From NCBI RefSeq assembly GCF_002355955.1, contig NZ_AP017368.1, positions 372,001 through 436,000 of the forward strand: a stretch of DNA of 64,000 nucleotides. Direction: 5' to 3'. Positions within the stretch are counted from its first letter, which is position 1. Each line of letters begins with the position of its first letter. Shown here piece after piece: positions 38,751 through 47,555 of the stretch. The stretch is from Candidatus Desulfovibrio trichonymphae (GTDB taxonomy: Bacteria; Desulfobacterota; Desulfovibrionia; Desulfovibrionales; Desulfovibrionaceae). Both the position numbers and the translations under genes were made by a program. Under the pieces are notes generated by a model. The model made no database searches, had not been told where the DNA came from, and was given only the letters and a program-made list of their open reading frames with translations.

Positions 38751-41147
38751 ATGACATTTAGACAGGCGATTGCTTCCGGGCGGTCGCTTTTGTTCGACGG
38801 CGCCATGGGCACGCTGTTGCAAACTTCAGGAATGCCGCCTGGCGTGACTCCAGAGATGTTTTGTCTCAATAATCCAAATAGGTTGCTGTCTATTCATACG
38901 GAGTATCTGAACGCGGGGGTGGATGTGCTGACATCCTGCACCTTTGGCGGCAATGCTTTCAAACTGCCGCCGGAAACAAATGTTGCGGATGTCAACAAAC
39001 GTATGGTCGAAGTGGCCCGCGAAGCCGGACACGGCTGCGGCAGGCCGTTTTGGGTGGCCGGCAATGTTGGGCCGAGCGGGCAGTTTATGAAGCCTCTCGG
39101 GTCGCTGGATCCGCAAGAGCTTATTGCGGCCTTTGCCCTTCAGGTCAGAGGGCTTGCTACTGGCGGCGCGGATGTGATTTTTATTGAAACACAGTTTGAT
39201 CTGGCTGAGGCCAGAGCCGCTGTTGTTGCGACGAGGCAGGAATGTGACCTGCCGATCATTGTTTCCATGACATTCGATCAGGGGGTGAACCTGACAGGTT
39301 CGACGCCGGCTGTTTTTGCAGAAACCATGCAGAATATGAGTGTAGATGTGGTGGGTGTCAATTGCAGTTCAGGCCCGGTACAGATGCGGGCTGTCATTGA
39401 AGATTTGCTTGCCGTCTGTTCCTGCCCTGTTATGGCCGAACCCAACGCCGGCCTTCCGGAATTGCGCGGTGATGTCACGATTTTCCCTATGGGGCCACAA
39501 GACTTTGCTCGCGAAACAGCTTTTTTTGCCGGGCTTGGGGTGCGCCTGCTTGGCGGTTGCTGCGGCACATCACCTGAGCATTTGTCTGCGTTGTGCGATG
39601 CGCTGCGCGACATGCGTTGTGAAAAAGTGCAACCGCCTGCATACTCCGGCATTTGTTTGACAAGCCGTTCTTGTTTGGTGCGCATCGGTCCGGATGAGCC
39701 GCTTGTTGTTATCGGCGAACGTATCAACCCGACCGGGAAAAAGGATTTGACGCGTGAGCTGCAGGATAGCCGTTTTGCCGCAGCGTTGCAGTTGGCCGAT
39801 GAACAGGCGCGCGCCGGTGCACGCGTGCTGGATGTGAATGTGGGGGCGTCGTTGGCGGACGAGGCAAGCCTTTTGCCTGAACTTGTGAAACTTTTGTCCG
39901 TGCACCTGCCTCTGCCGCTCTCTTTGGATTCCTCCAATATTGAGGCTATTGCCCGCGCCTTGCCGTGGTGCCCCGGTTCTTTTTTGGTTAACTCCGTAAG
40001 CGGAGAGCCGGACTGTATGGAACGGCTCGGCCCGCTGTGCCGTGATTTTGGATCGCCGTTTATTCTTCTGCCGCTGAAGGGCGCGGCATTGCCGGTCAAG
40101 GCAGCGGAGCGCATACGTATTTTGGAGGATATGCTTTTGCAAGCTGAATGCCTCGGCATACCCAAGCGGCTGGTGATGGTGGACATACTTGCCCTGACGG
40201 TTTCCTCTACAAGTGACGGCGGTCGCGAATGTCTTGAGGTTGCGCGTTGGTGTCGCCGTCAGGGGCTGTCCACAACAATAGGCCTTTCAAATATTTCTTT
40301 TGGTTTGCCGGCTCGTGATCTGCTGAACACCACATTTTTGTCGCTGGCTTTTGGGGCCGGTCTCAATTCCTGCATCGCCAACCCTTCAATGCCCCGTCTG
40401 CGTGAGGCGGTAGACGCGCTTGCCGTGCTTTGCAATCACGATAAGAGGGCCGTTGCGTTCATCGGGCGGTATACGGGCTGGAAACATGCTGGCGGTTGCG
40501 CTATTGTTGCCAACGGCACGGTTGAAGCCGCCAAAAGCTTGGGCGAAGCCGTGCTGACCGGCGACAGGGAAAATGTGCTTGATTTTCTCAATGCGGAACT
40601 TGAGTCCGGGGCAGATCCTTTTATTCTCGTACAGAAAACCTTGATTCCCGCCATTACAGAAGTGGGCGTCCGTTATGAACGGCGGGAGTATTTTCTGCCG
40701 CAGCTGATCCGCGCCGCAGAGACCATGCAGGTGGCCTTTGCATATTTGAAGCCGCGCCTTGAGGCCCGGCGCGGTGTTGAGGCGCCTCCCGTAGTGGTTA
40801 TGGCCACAGTGAAAGGGGATATTCACGACATCGGCAAGAATATTGTGACGCTAATGCTCGGCAATCACGGCTTTGACGTAATAGATGCCGGCAAGGATCT
40901 GTCTGCAGAATCCATCGTGTCTTGCGCTGAACGGCATAAGGCACGTATTGTCGGCCTGTCGGCGCTTATGACAACAACCATGATACGCATGGAAGACACT
41001 ATACGTCTGATTAAGGAACGTGGTTTGCCCATCAAGGTCATGGTGGGCGGAGCCGCTGTTACTCAAGCTTTCGCTGACGTTATTGGAGCCGACGCCTATT
41101 CCGATGATGCTGTTGGCGCTGTGCGCGAGGCCAAAAAATTGTTGTAA
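38751..41147 (+). CDS. metH: Cobalamin-dependent methionine synthase (without reactivation domain)
   Basis: A 798-residue protein with three modules of MetH. The homocysteine methyltransferase domain (residues 1-~290) has FDGAMGT and zinc cysteines in NCSSGP and GGCCGTSPEH (~266-275). The pterin/methyl-THF domain (~315-560) begins VVIGERINPTGKK. The B12 cap and binding domain (~570-798) has the cobalt-ligand motif GDIHDIGKN near 688. The C-terminal AdoMet reactivation domain of E. coli MetH (1227 residues) is absent, as in many anaerobes, so a separate reactivase is implied. It is divergent from rpoH. Confidence 0.95.
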   Translation: MTFRQAIASGRSLLFDGAMGTLLQTSGMPPGVTPEMFCLNNPNRLLSIHTEYLNAGVDVLTSCTFGGNAFKLPPETNVADVNKRMVEVAREAGHGCGRPFWVAGNVGPSGQFMKPLGSLDPQELIAAFALQVRGLATGGADVIFIETQFDLAEARAAVVATRQECDLPIIVSMTFDQGVNLTGSTPAVFAETMQNMSVDVVGVNCSSGPVQMRAVIEDLLAVCSCPVMAEPNAGLPELRGDVTIFPMGPQDFARETAFFAGLGVRLLGGCCGTSPEHLSALCDALRDMRCEKVQPPAYSGICLTSRSCLVRIGPDEPLVVIGERINPTGKKDLTRELQDSRFAAALQLADEQARAGARVLDVNVGASLADEASLLPELVKLLSVHLPLPLSLDSSNIEAIARALPWCPGSFLVNSVSGEPDCMERLGPLCRDFGSPFILLPLKGAALPVKAAERIRILEDMLLQAECLGIPKRLVMVDILALTVSSTSDGGRECLEVARWCRRQGLSTTIGLSNISFGLPARDLLNTTFLSLAFGAGLNSCIANPSMPRLREAVDALAVLCNHDKRAVAFIGRYTGWKHAGGCAIVANGTVEAAKSLGEAVLTGDRENVLDFLNAELESGADPFILVQKTLIPAITEVGVRYERREYFLPQLIRAAETMQVAFAYLKPRLEARRGVEAPPVVVMATVKGDIHDIGKNIVTLMLGNHGFDVIDAGKDLSAESIVSCAERHKARIVGLSALMTTTMIRMEDTIRLIKERGLPIKVMVGGAAVTQAFADVIGADAYSDDAVGAVREAKKLL

Positions 41148-41315
41148 GGTTTGTCATAAATTTTTTGTTTTTTACTGTGTCTATACAGGAACAGTGGAGG
41201 GGAAATGTCGTGGCGCCGTTTGTAAAGAGCATGGGTATCTTTTATTTCGGAGACGGCGTGCTGATGGTTTCAGAACCAGGAACAATATAGTGTTCGACAA
41301 ACTTCTGGATCGGCA
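41148..41315 (+). other. Intergenic region without a recognisable gene
   Basis: A good ribosome site (GGAGGGG, 41197-41203) precedes ATGTCGTGGCGC, but the frame hits TAA after six codons. Another frame reads VAPFVKSMGIFYFGDGVLM for 27 codons before a stop. This looks like the debris of a short gene or a leader peptide rather than an intact gene. No terminator hairpin for metH was seen. Confidence 0.3.
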
Positions 41316-41831
41316 ATGATGGAACATTTTATAACGCGCAAGGCGCATCAGGACGACGTGAAGGCTATGCACGGCCTGTTGTTGCGGTGCGCGCAAAAGG
41401 GTCTTTTGCTGCCGCGCGCCCTGAGTTATCTGTATGGGCATATACGCAATTTTTATGTGGCGGAATCAGGTAATGGCGAATTGGCGGCTTGCTGTGCACT
41501 TGCGCCGGTGTGGGAGGATCTGGGTGAAATCTGTTCTCTTGTAGTAAAGGATGAACATCTCCGCAAGGGACTCGGACGGAGACTCGTTGATGCGTGCGTC
41601 AGTGAATGCCGCGAACTGCATTTGAAAAAAATTTTTGCCCTAACCTACCAGGAAACCTTCTTCACCCGCTTAGGTTTCTCTGTTGTGGAGAAAAGTGTTT
41701 TACCGCAAAAAATATGGGCTGATTGCGTCAATTGTCCTAAATATCCGGATTGTGACGAAATAGCTGTGTTATTGGATGTCTCGGCTTCTGGAGGAGAAAC
41801 AAGAACCCTTCTCCCCGGCTTGCGGGAGTGA
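41316..41831 (+). CDS. GNAT family N-acetyltransferase (ArgA-like)
   Basis: A 171-residue acetyltransferase with the acetyl-CoA motif VVKDEHLRKGLGRRLVDAC (residues ~75-93) and the C-terminal TYQETFFTRLGFSVVEKS. The arrangement and a C-terminal CVNCPKYPDCDE cysteine segment resemble the short N-acetylglutamate synthases that start arginine synthesis in bacteria without classic ArgA. Substrate is inferred, not proven. Confidence 0.75.
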   Translation: MMEHFITRKAHQDDVKAMHGLLLRCAQKGLLLPRALSYLYGHIRNFYVAESGNGELAACCALAPVWEDLGEICSLVVKDEHLRKGLGRRLVDACVSECRELHLKKIFALTYQETFFTRLGFSVVEKSVLPQKIWADCVNCPKYPDCDEIAVLLDVSASGGETRTLLPGLRE

Positions 41832-41854
41832 AGAGACTTTGTTCGGCGCAGGGG

Positions 41855-42201
41855 ATGGGTATGACTGAAACGTTGCGGTGTAAACAGATCAAGCCAGTGT
41901 TCAGCCCGGAAAAGATAGCAGTTCGCGTGCGGGAACTGTTTGCAGCGATCTTAAGGATGCAGAGACGGATCTGTGTGACAAGCATGTGTTGATGGTGGAA
42001 GATGTGGTCGACAGCGGACGCAGCATGCGTTTTTTGCTTGATGTATTTGCCGCGTGACGCTGCGCAGTCTGCGTCTGGCCGCTCTGGTGGACAAGCAGGA
42101 GCGGCGGGAAATTGAACAGCGGCTTTATAGTGGGTTATGGCCTTGATTACGCGGGATCCGGGCGCGCGTTGCCCGGCGTTTGTGAGATCATAGCGGAGTA
42201 G
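41855..42201 (+). pseudogene. hpt: Hypoxanthine phosphoribosyltransferase remnant
   Basis: The start reads MGMTETLRCKQIKPVFSPEK then IAVRVRELFAAI as in Hpt. It then jumps directly to DKHVLMVEDVVDSGRSMRFLL, the PRPP-binding loop. About 65 residues between, including the first catalytic region, are missing. A stop follows FAA; the C-terminal pieces LVDKQERR and VGYGLDYAG, ending ALPGVCEII, lie in other frames. The remnant is ~350 nt against ~530 nt for a full gene. Purine salvage through this enzyme is lost unless another copy exists. Confidence 0.85.
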
Positions 42202-42209
42202 AGTGCCAA

Positions 42210-42917
42210 ATGGAAATTCAATGTCCAAAGTGTGAAAGCAGGTTCAACTTGCCTGACGGTGTTGCCGGCGCCGGCGTGAAGTTGCGCTGTTCCGTCTGTA
42301 AAACGGTTTTTGTCTATGCAGCGCCGAAACCAGCGATGCCGGAACCGGCAAAAAATGCAAAAGAGATGGACAAGGCCGCAGTCCCGGCGAAAACGTCCAA
42401 CTTGCCGTTTGGCCGCACTCTCAGATTCGTCCTTATTTTGGCGCTCTGCCTTGCTGGCTGCGCTGGCGGCTATTATTATTGGCATAAACTGAGCAATGCT
42501 CCAAAGCCGCAGGAGCAGGTGCCTATGCTTACCCTGCGCAATGTGCGCTGGTATTATGTAGATAACGAGAAGAACGGCAGAATTTTTGTGATTGAAGGCA
42601 AGGTGGTGAACGAATTCCCGCGGCCAAAGGCGCTGATTGCCGTGGAGGCGGCCATCTACGACAAGGACAAGAAGCCTCTTTCCGTCAAAAAACAACTGGC
42701 TGGCACTCAACTTTCGCTTTTCCAGCTGCAGGTGCTCAGCGACAACGAGATGGAATCCTTTTTAAACAACAAGGTGGAAATTTTTTCCAACAACAACAAT
42801 GTGCCTTGCGGCGGTGAAGTGCCGTTTATGGCGCTCTTTTACTCGCCTCCAGCCGGCATTGCCGAAGTCGACGTACGCATCGTGGATGTGCAGGATGTGG
42901 AACAGCCGGAGAAATAG
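42210..42917 (+). CDS. Zinc-ribbon domain membrane protein (MJ0042/DUF3426 type)
   Basis: A 235-residue protein. The N-terminal zinc ribbon (IQCPKCESRFNLPDG...LRCSVCKTVF, residues 3-33) has two CxxC pairs. A membrane helix (FVLILALCLAGCAGGYYYW) follows near residues 73-92. The remaining part is an extracytoplasmic DUF3426-like domain (LRNVRWYYVDNEKNG, VVNEFPRPKALIAVEA). Function unknown. It is convergent with lolA, 20 nt apart. Confidence 0.85.
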   Translation: MEIQCPKCESRFNLPDGVAGAGVKLRCSVCKTVFVYAAPKPAMPEPAKNAKEMDKAAVPAKTSNLPFGRTLRFVLILALCLAGCAGGYYYWHKLSNAPKPQEQVPMLTLRNVRWYYVDNEKNGRIFVIEGKVVNEFPRPKALIAVEAAIYDKDKKPLSVKKQLAGTQLSLFQLQVLSDNEMESFLNNKVEIFSNNNNVPCGGEVPFMALFYSPPAGIAEVDVRIVDVQDVEQPEK

Positions 42918-42937
42918 TATTGCAGAATGGCCGTATG

Positions 42938-43618
42938 TTATTTGAACAGCTCCCGTCCCCGCGCTTTTTTGCCGATATGGTCTGCCACCTCCACTCCTTT
43001 GGGTGGGGTGAAGCTGAAATCCGTTGACTTGAAATGGGCGTCAGGGTTGAAAGAGGTGAAACGCACGTCATTTGTGTTTCCGTAAAAATCGATGATGACG
43101 GCCCTGCGTATATATCCTGACGTCGTATCAGACCACAGCATGGTTTCCACCATTTGCGGCGCGGGTTCCCTGGGATAGAGACGCAGCCTGGTCAAAGCGC
43201 CGTCACGACCTTCTTGTTTGACATCAAAATCTTTTGTAAGTGCTGCCTGCCCGGTGAGCACCTGGATGATAGTGCGCGAGTCTTTGACCATATCGGGCGG
43301 ATAACGGTAAACCAGCCCTTCTTCTGGCAGGTAATCCCATATTTCTTTGGACGTGACCACCAGGATTTCCTCATGCGGTTGAGCCGTTTGCCAGCGAATC
43401 AGGAGTGGTTTTTGAAACAGCAGAGAGCCGTTGCGTTTTTCCACGACACCGCTTTCTTTGTGTGTCAGAGTCTGTTCAAAGTCGGCGGAGAAGGCATTCA
43501 GATCTGTATACCGCTGTTGCATGAGCGCTATAATGTCTGCTGCGCGCGTTACGCCTATCGCCAAACAGAGCACAACGCAAAAAGTGAAGCCTGCGGCAAG
43601 CATCGGGAAGACGCGCAT
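42938..43618 (-). CDS. lolA: Outer-membrane lipoprotein carrier protein LolA
   Basis: A 226-residue periplasmic protein that carries lipoproteins from LolCDE to the outer membrane. The start MRVFPML follows GGAGG by 5 nt; the frame is open far upstream antisense to ftsK, which is not coding. A signal peptide ends VTRAA. The LolA domain begins DIIALMQQRYTDLNAFSADFEQ and shows SGSLLFQKP-like strands (NGSLLFQKPLLIRWQ). Several lipoproteins in the window would be its clients. Confidence 0.93.
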   Translation of the reverse strand: MRVFPMLAAGFTFCVVLCLAIGVTRAADIIALMQQRYTDLNAFSADFEQTLTHKESGVVEKRNGSLLFQKPLLIRWQTAQPHEEILVVTSKEIWDYLPEEGLVYRYPPDMVKDSRTIIQVLTGQAALTKDFDVKQEGRDGALTRLRLYPREPAPQMVETMLWSDTTSGYIRRAVIIDFYGNTNDVRFTSFNPDAHFKSTDFSFTPPKGVEVADHIGKKARGRELFK

Positions 43619-43688
43619 AAAGACCTCCGGGTGAAGTTTTTTAAAAACAGGACAACTTCCATGAGAGAGAGCAGAAAGACGCGCGCCG

Positions 43689-46076
43689 TCACCTGACGAC
43701 AGGGCGTGGCTTGCTGCCGTCAGCGGGACCGATAATGCCGTCTTTTTCCAGTTGTTCAACAAGACGTGCCGCCCGGTTGAAGCCGATTTTAAATCGACGC
43801 TGCACCAGTGAAATAGATGCCCGCCCCTGTTCACTGACGAAGGCCTGCACTTCCTGGTAAAGCGCGTCGCCGCTTGCGTCGTCTCCCCTGTCGTTTTGGC
43901 CCTGCGCCGCTGCTCCAGCGCTCCATTCAGCAAAGTCCACCCTGTAAGAGGGCGGCAAATGGCGTTTCCAGTAGTCGACGACAGCCTGCACTTCATCATC
44001 GCGCAAAAAGGGGCCGTGAAGTCGCTGCAGGCGTCCGCTGCTCGGTTTGAAAAGCATGTCTCCTTGGCCGAGCAGGTGTTCCGCGCCGACTTGATCCAAA
44101 ATGGTGCGAGAATCATGCTTGGACGTGACCTGAAAAGAAATTCGGCAGGGGAAATTTGCCTTGATGAGGCCGGTGACAACATCTACACTCGGACGTTGTG
44201 TCGCCAAAATCATGTGTATGCCGGCGGCTCGGGCAAGCTGGGCAAGCCGCACTATGCTTGTTTCCACTTCACGGGCGGCTGTCAGCATCAAATCCGCCAG
44301 TTCATCTATAACAATAACGAGATAAGGCATTTTTTCCAGATCAGCGCAATCCGGGGGCAGCTCGTTTTTATAGAGTGAGAGTTTTTGGTTGAAAGCAGCT
44401 ACATTACGTACGGAAAATCGTTCCAACGCCTTGTAGCGGCGGCCCATTTCATGAATAGCCCAGTCCAGCGCGTTTTTTGCCTCATTCATGTCGGTAACAA
44501 CGGGATGCACAAGATGAGGCTCGTTTATATAGACAGCCATTTCAATGCGTTTGGGGTCTATCAGCAAGAATTGCATATCCTGTGGCTGCGTTCTGTAAAG
44601 CAGACTGATGAGAATGCTGTTCAGACAAACACTTTTACCCGCGCCTGTTGCCCCTGCCACCAGCAAATGAGGCATACGCGTCAGATCAGCTATATAAGGT
44701 CTGCCGGCGATATCCTTGCCAAGAATCATGGTCAGCGGGCCGCAGCCTTTGCGAAAATTTTCCGTGGCGGCCAGTTCGCGAAAATTGACGTTTTCACGGT
44801 TGTCGTTGGGTATTTCAATCCCAACAACGTCTGAACCGGGAATAGGCGCTTGAATGCGTATGGCCATGGCCTTGAGGACAAGGGCCAGATCATCGCTTAA
44901 ATTGGCAATACGGCTTACTCGTATACCAGGAGCCGGGCGGACTTCATACATCGTTACCACGGGGCCCGGCGTTATGCGTACAAGTTCTCCCTGAATGTCA
45001 AAATCCTTGAGGCATGCAATCAAGGTGTTGCCCTTGCCCTCGCGATCCTCTTTCTGTACTGCTGAAGATATTTTGGAAAGAGGCGCGAGCAGGTCAAGCC
45101 CCGGAAGTGGCGGCGGATTTTTTTTTGAGGAAGGTCTGTGCAGCGGGCTGTTCTGTATAGGCGCGTCACCGTTATTTCGACGTGTCGTCGATTGCGCATT
45201 GTCGTCCTCAGCCAACACGTCAGGCGTTTCAGCGGCATCCCCGGCGCGCGCGTCTGCCGATGCTCCGGCATGGAAGCAACCAGTAGCGCAAGACGCGTCG
45301 GAATCTTGGGGAATATCTTCCGGGGCGGGGAAAGGTTCATCCGTGTCTGAAGCGGTATTGTCGTAAACATCAGGCAGCGTTTCGACTGCCGGACGGATAT
45401 TCCCCAGCCTGTCACGCCATTTTGCAATAATCGCACTGAAAAGAAAGAAAAATTCAGTTAAAGGCCGTTTGTCATGTGTCTTTGTAGTGTTGGAGTTGCG
45501 GCAGCCGTCAACAGGTATTTTTTGTAGACGCGCGAGAGAGCGGGCGGCTAGACTGAACCATGAAATGTTCAGGGCCAGTTGTAACCCGGTCAGGAGCACA
45601 AAAAGCCAAAGTAGTGTTGAACCGGCAGGGCTCAGATACCGGCTTGCGTTGTTGTGCAGGGCATTGCCGACCATACCGCCCCCAGAAATACCACCTGCGG
45701 AAAAATCCCATGCCGCCCCCGTTACCAGCAGACAGAGCGTCAACAGGAACAAGCCGCACCAGCGCCACCAGCGCATGATATAGGATGGCGAAATATAGGC
45801 TGCTCCCAGCGCGGCGAAAATTACCGGACAGAGCAGGGATGCCACGCCAAAGACATCATTGAGAAAGCCGGCCAGCCAGGCGCCGCACAAGCCGGCCTTG
45901 TTACGGACTGCATGATCGCTGACGACATGGTTCAGGCTTGGATCATCGGCGTCAAAGCTGAACAGAGCAAGCAGCAACAGCAATGCCAAGAACAGGAGAA
46001 AAAGACCAAAAAGTTCACTCAGTTTTTGGCGCCATTCAGGGGTCATATGACTGTTCGTACGGGGAGCTTCCCTCAT
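43689..46076 (-). CDS. ftsK: DNA translocase FtsK
   Basis: A 795-residue FtsK/SpoIIIE-type translocase that clears chromosome termini at division. Four or so N-terminal membrane helices (residues ~15-190) precede a proline/charged linker (~230-340). The motor has Walker A VAGATGAGKSV near 460 and Walker B LVIVIDELADLM. The C-terminal gamma winged helix (ISLVQRRFKIGFNRAARL) recognises KOPS. The start at 46076 is a best guess; no strong ribosome site is seen. Confidence 0.95.
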   Translation of the reverse strand: MREAPRTNSHMTPEWRQKLSELFGLFLLFLALLLLLALFSFDADDPSLNHVVSDHAVRNKAGLCGAWLAGFLNDVFGVASLLCPVIFAALGAAYISPSYIMRWWRWCGLFLLTLCLLVTGAAWDFSAGGISGGGMVGNALHNNASRYLSPAGSTLLWLFVLLTGLQLALNISWFSLAARSLARLQKIPVDGCRNSNTTKTHDKRPLTEFFFLFSAIIAKWRDRLGNIRPAVETLPDVYDNTASDTDEPFPAPEDIPQDSDASCATGCFHAGASADARAGDAAETPDVLAEDDNAQSTTRRNNGDAPIQNSPLHRPSSKKNPPPLPGLDLLAPLSKISSAVQKEDREGKGNTLIACLKDFDIQGELVRITPGPVVTMYEVRPAPGIRVSRIANLSDDLALVLKAMAIRIQAPIPGSDVVGIEIPNDNRENVNFRELAATENFRKGCGPLTMILGKDIAGRPYIADLTRMPHLLVAGATGAGKSVCLNSILISLLYRTQPQDMQFLLIDPKRIEMAVYINEPHLVHPVVTDMNEAKNALDWAIHEMGRRYKALERFSVRNVAAFNQKLSLYKNELPPDCADLEKMPYLVIVIDELADLMLTAAREVETSIVRLAQLARAAGIHMILATQRPSVDVVTGLIKANFPCRISFQVTSKHDSRTILDQVGAEHLLGQGDMLFKPSSGRLQRLHGPFLRDDEVQAVVDYWKRHLPPSYRVDFAEWSAGAAAQGQNDRGDDASGDALYQEVQAFVSEQGRASISLVQRRFKIGFNRAARLVEQLEKDGIIGPADGSKPRPVVR

Positions 46077-46191
46077 GTTGAGGCAGCCGTTGCCTCGCGG
46101 CGGTTGCAATCGGAAAAAGATTTTTGAGCAAACACTGTCAAAGGTTGATGCTCATGGCAAAATGATCCTTGCGGATCGAATATATTGTCAG

Positions 46192-46749
46192 TCATTCTCT
46201 TCCAATGTATTCTCTGGAACGGCTGTCCACCTTGATTTTGTCGCCGAGATTAACAAAAAGGGGCACTTGTACAGTAATCCCTGTTTCTAGGGTGGCCGGT
46301 TTTGTAACATTGCTCACTGTGTCGCCCTTGGCGCCCGGTTCTGTGTCTGTAACCTGCAGCACGAGCGTCAGGGGAATATCAATGTCCAGAGGACGCGTGT
46401 TGTAGAGCAAAACGCGGCATTCCTGCCCGTCTTTGAGAAAACCCTCCTTGCCGTCGGTAGATGAGGAAGGCATTTGTATTTGTTCATATGTTGTCATATC
46501 CATAAAGAAGAGGTCATCGTTTTTGCGGTATAAAAATTGCATGTCACGTGTTTCCAGATCAGGCTTCTCCACTTTTTCTCCTGAACGGAAGGTGATGTCC
46601 TGCATGCGCCCGGTCAGGATGTTGCGCAGTTTTGTTCGCACCATGGCTCCGCCCTTGCCGGGCTTGAAGTGCTGAAAATCCACGATCTCGTAAGGGGTGT
46701 CTTCAACTTCGATTTTGAGACCCTTGCGAAAGTCGGTAGTTGAGTACAT
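46192..46749 (-). CDS. efp: Elongation factor P
   Basis: A 185-residue EF-P that rescues ribosomes at polyproline. The N-terminal KOW-like domain carries the loop [13 protein letters not shown] with the modifiable Lys near residue 32. Two OB domains follow, ending [23 protein letters not shown]. No modification enzyme is in the window. It is divergent from engB. Confidence 0.96.
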   Translation of the reverse strand: MYSTTDFRKGLKIEVEDTPYEIVDFQHFKPGKGGAMVRTKLRNILTGRMQDITFRSGEKVEKPDLETRDMQFLYRKNDDLFFMDMTTYEQIQMPSSSTDGKEGFLKDGQECRVLLYNTRPLDIDIPLTLVLQVTDTEPGAKGDTVSNVTKPATLETGITVQVPLFVNLGDKIKVDSRSREYIGRE

Positions 46750-46814
46750 GTTTCCTCTGCATTGCCATCAGGCATAAAAGCGGTTAATATGCGTCAGGTG
46801 TTTTTGATGAATTG

Positions 46815-46842
46815 TTGCAAGAGATATTGAATTTTTTATTAT
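46815..46842 (+). promoter_or_regulatory. Sigma70-type promoter of engB
   Basis: TTGCAA (46815-46820) and TATTAT (46837-46842) are 16 nt apart on the plus strand. Transcription near 46850 would give a ~50-nt leader to the GTG at 46902. This supports the later engB start over the TTG at 46857. Confidence 0.5.
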
Positions 46843-46901
46843 GAATAAAATCAGTTTTGCTGTCAATCCATGATGGCGAAGCAACAAGGTTGAGTAGTAG
46901 A

Positions 46902-47555
46902 GTGAAAGCAAGCCTGACTCTGGAAAACACAGCTTATACGTCTGCCCAGCAGCCCTTGATCAATGAACCGCAGATTGCTTTGGTCGGTCGCTCAAATGTG
47001 GGCAAATCCTCTTTGCTCAACACGCTGGGCGCCCGCAGAAATTTGGCAAAGGTCAGTTCAACGCCTGGGAAAACGCGATCTGTTAATTTTTTCAGAGTAA
47101 TGCCTTATAATTTTTATCTTGTTGACTTGCCGGGGTACGGGTATGCTCGTGCCGGCCATCAGGATCGGGAGAAGTGGGAGCAGCTTTTGGAAGATTACCT
47201 CTCGCGTTGTGAGCATCTCAAGTCTGTCCTGCTCCTGCTGGACTGCCGTCTGCCGCCACAAAAAAATGATCTCACGCTGACATGCTTTGCACGAGACCTA
47301 CGCCTTTCATTTTTGCCTGTTCTGACAAAATCCGACAAATGCAACAGACGCGAACGACTTGCCCGGCAAAAGGAATGGCAGTCACTGCTGGGGCAAGCGC
47401 CCTTGCTCACTTCGTCAGTTATGAGAATGGGCATTGATGAGCTTTGGGAAAGACTGTTGGCCACGGTGGGTGACGCTTGCAACGCACCGGTTTTAGACAG
47501 TGCAACAGCAGAAACGCCTGCCTCCTTGGAAAGCGGCCGGCCGGGTTTGTCTTGA
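46902..47555 (+). CDS. engB: Ribosome biogenesis GTPase EngB (YsxC/YihA)
   Basis: A 217-residue GTPase needed for 50S assembly. G1 is GRSNVGKSS, G2 STPGKTRSVNFF, G3 DLPGYGYA and G4 TKSDK. The start GTG (VKASLTLENTAY) is inferred from the promoter and family length; ribosome site is weak. The C-terminal ~25 residues after the GTPase fold are low-complexity. The 3' 361 nt of the gene are antisense to the reading frame of the CDF transporter on the other strand. Confidence 0.93.
   Translation: MKASLTLENTAYTSAQQPLINEPQIALVGRSNVGKSSLLNTLGARRNLAKVSSTPGKTRSVNFFRVMPYNFYLVDLPGYGYARAGHQDREKWEQLLEDYLSRCEHLKSVLLLLDCRLPPQKNDLTLTCFARDLRLSFLPVLTKSDKCNRRERLARQKEWQSLLGQAPLLTSSVMRMGIDELWERLLATVGDACNAPVLDSATAETPASLESGRPGLS

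Noticed and set aside
43619-44182. Upstream extension of the lolA frame
   Set aside because: The frame is open but antisense-free overlap with ftsK in another frame on the same strand has no protein similarity; the GGAGG-preceded ATG at 43618 with a good signal peptide is the true start.
46140-46191. Terminator after efp (GATCC-GCAA-GGATC then ATTTT)
   Set aside because: The stem has only five pairs and the T-run is four; too weak to list as a terminator.
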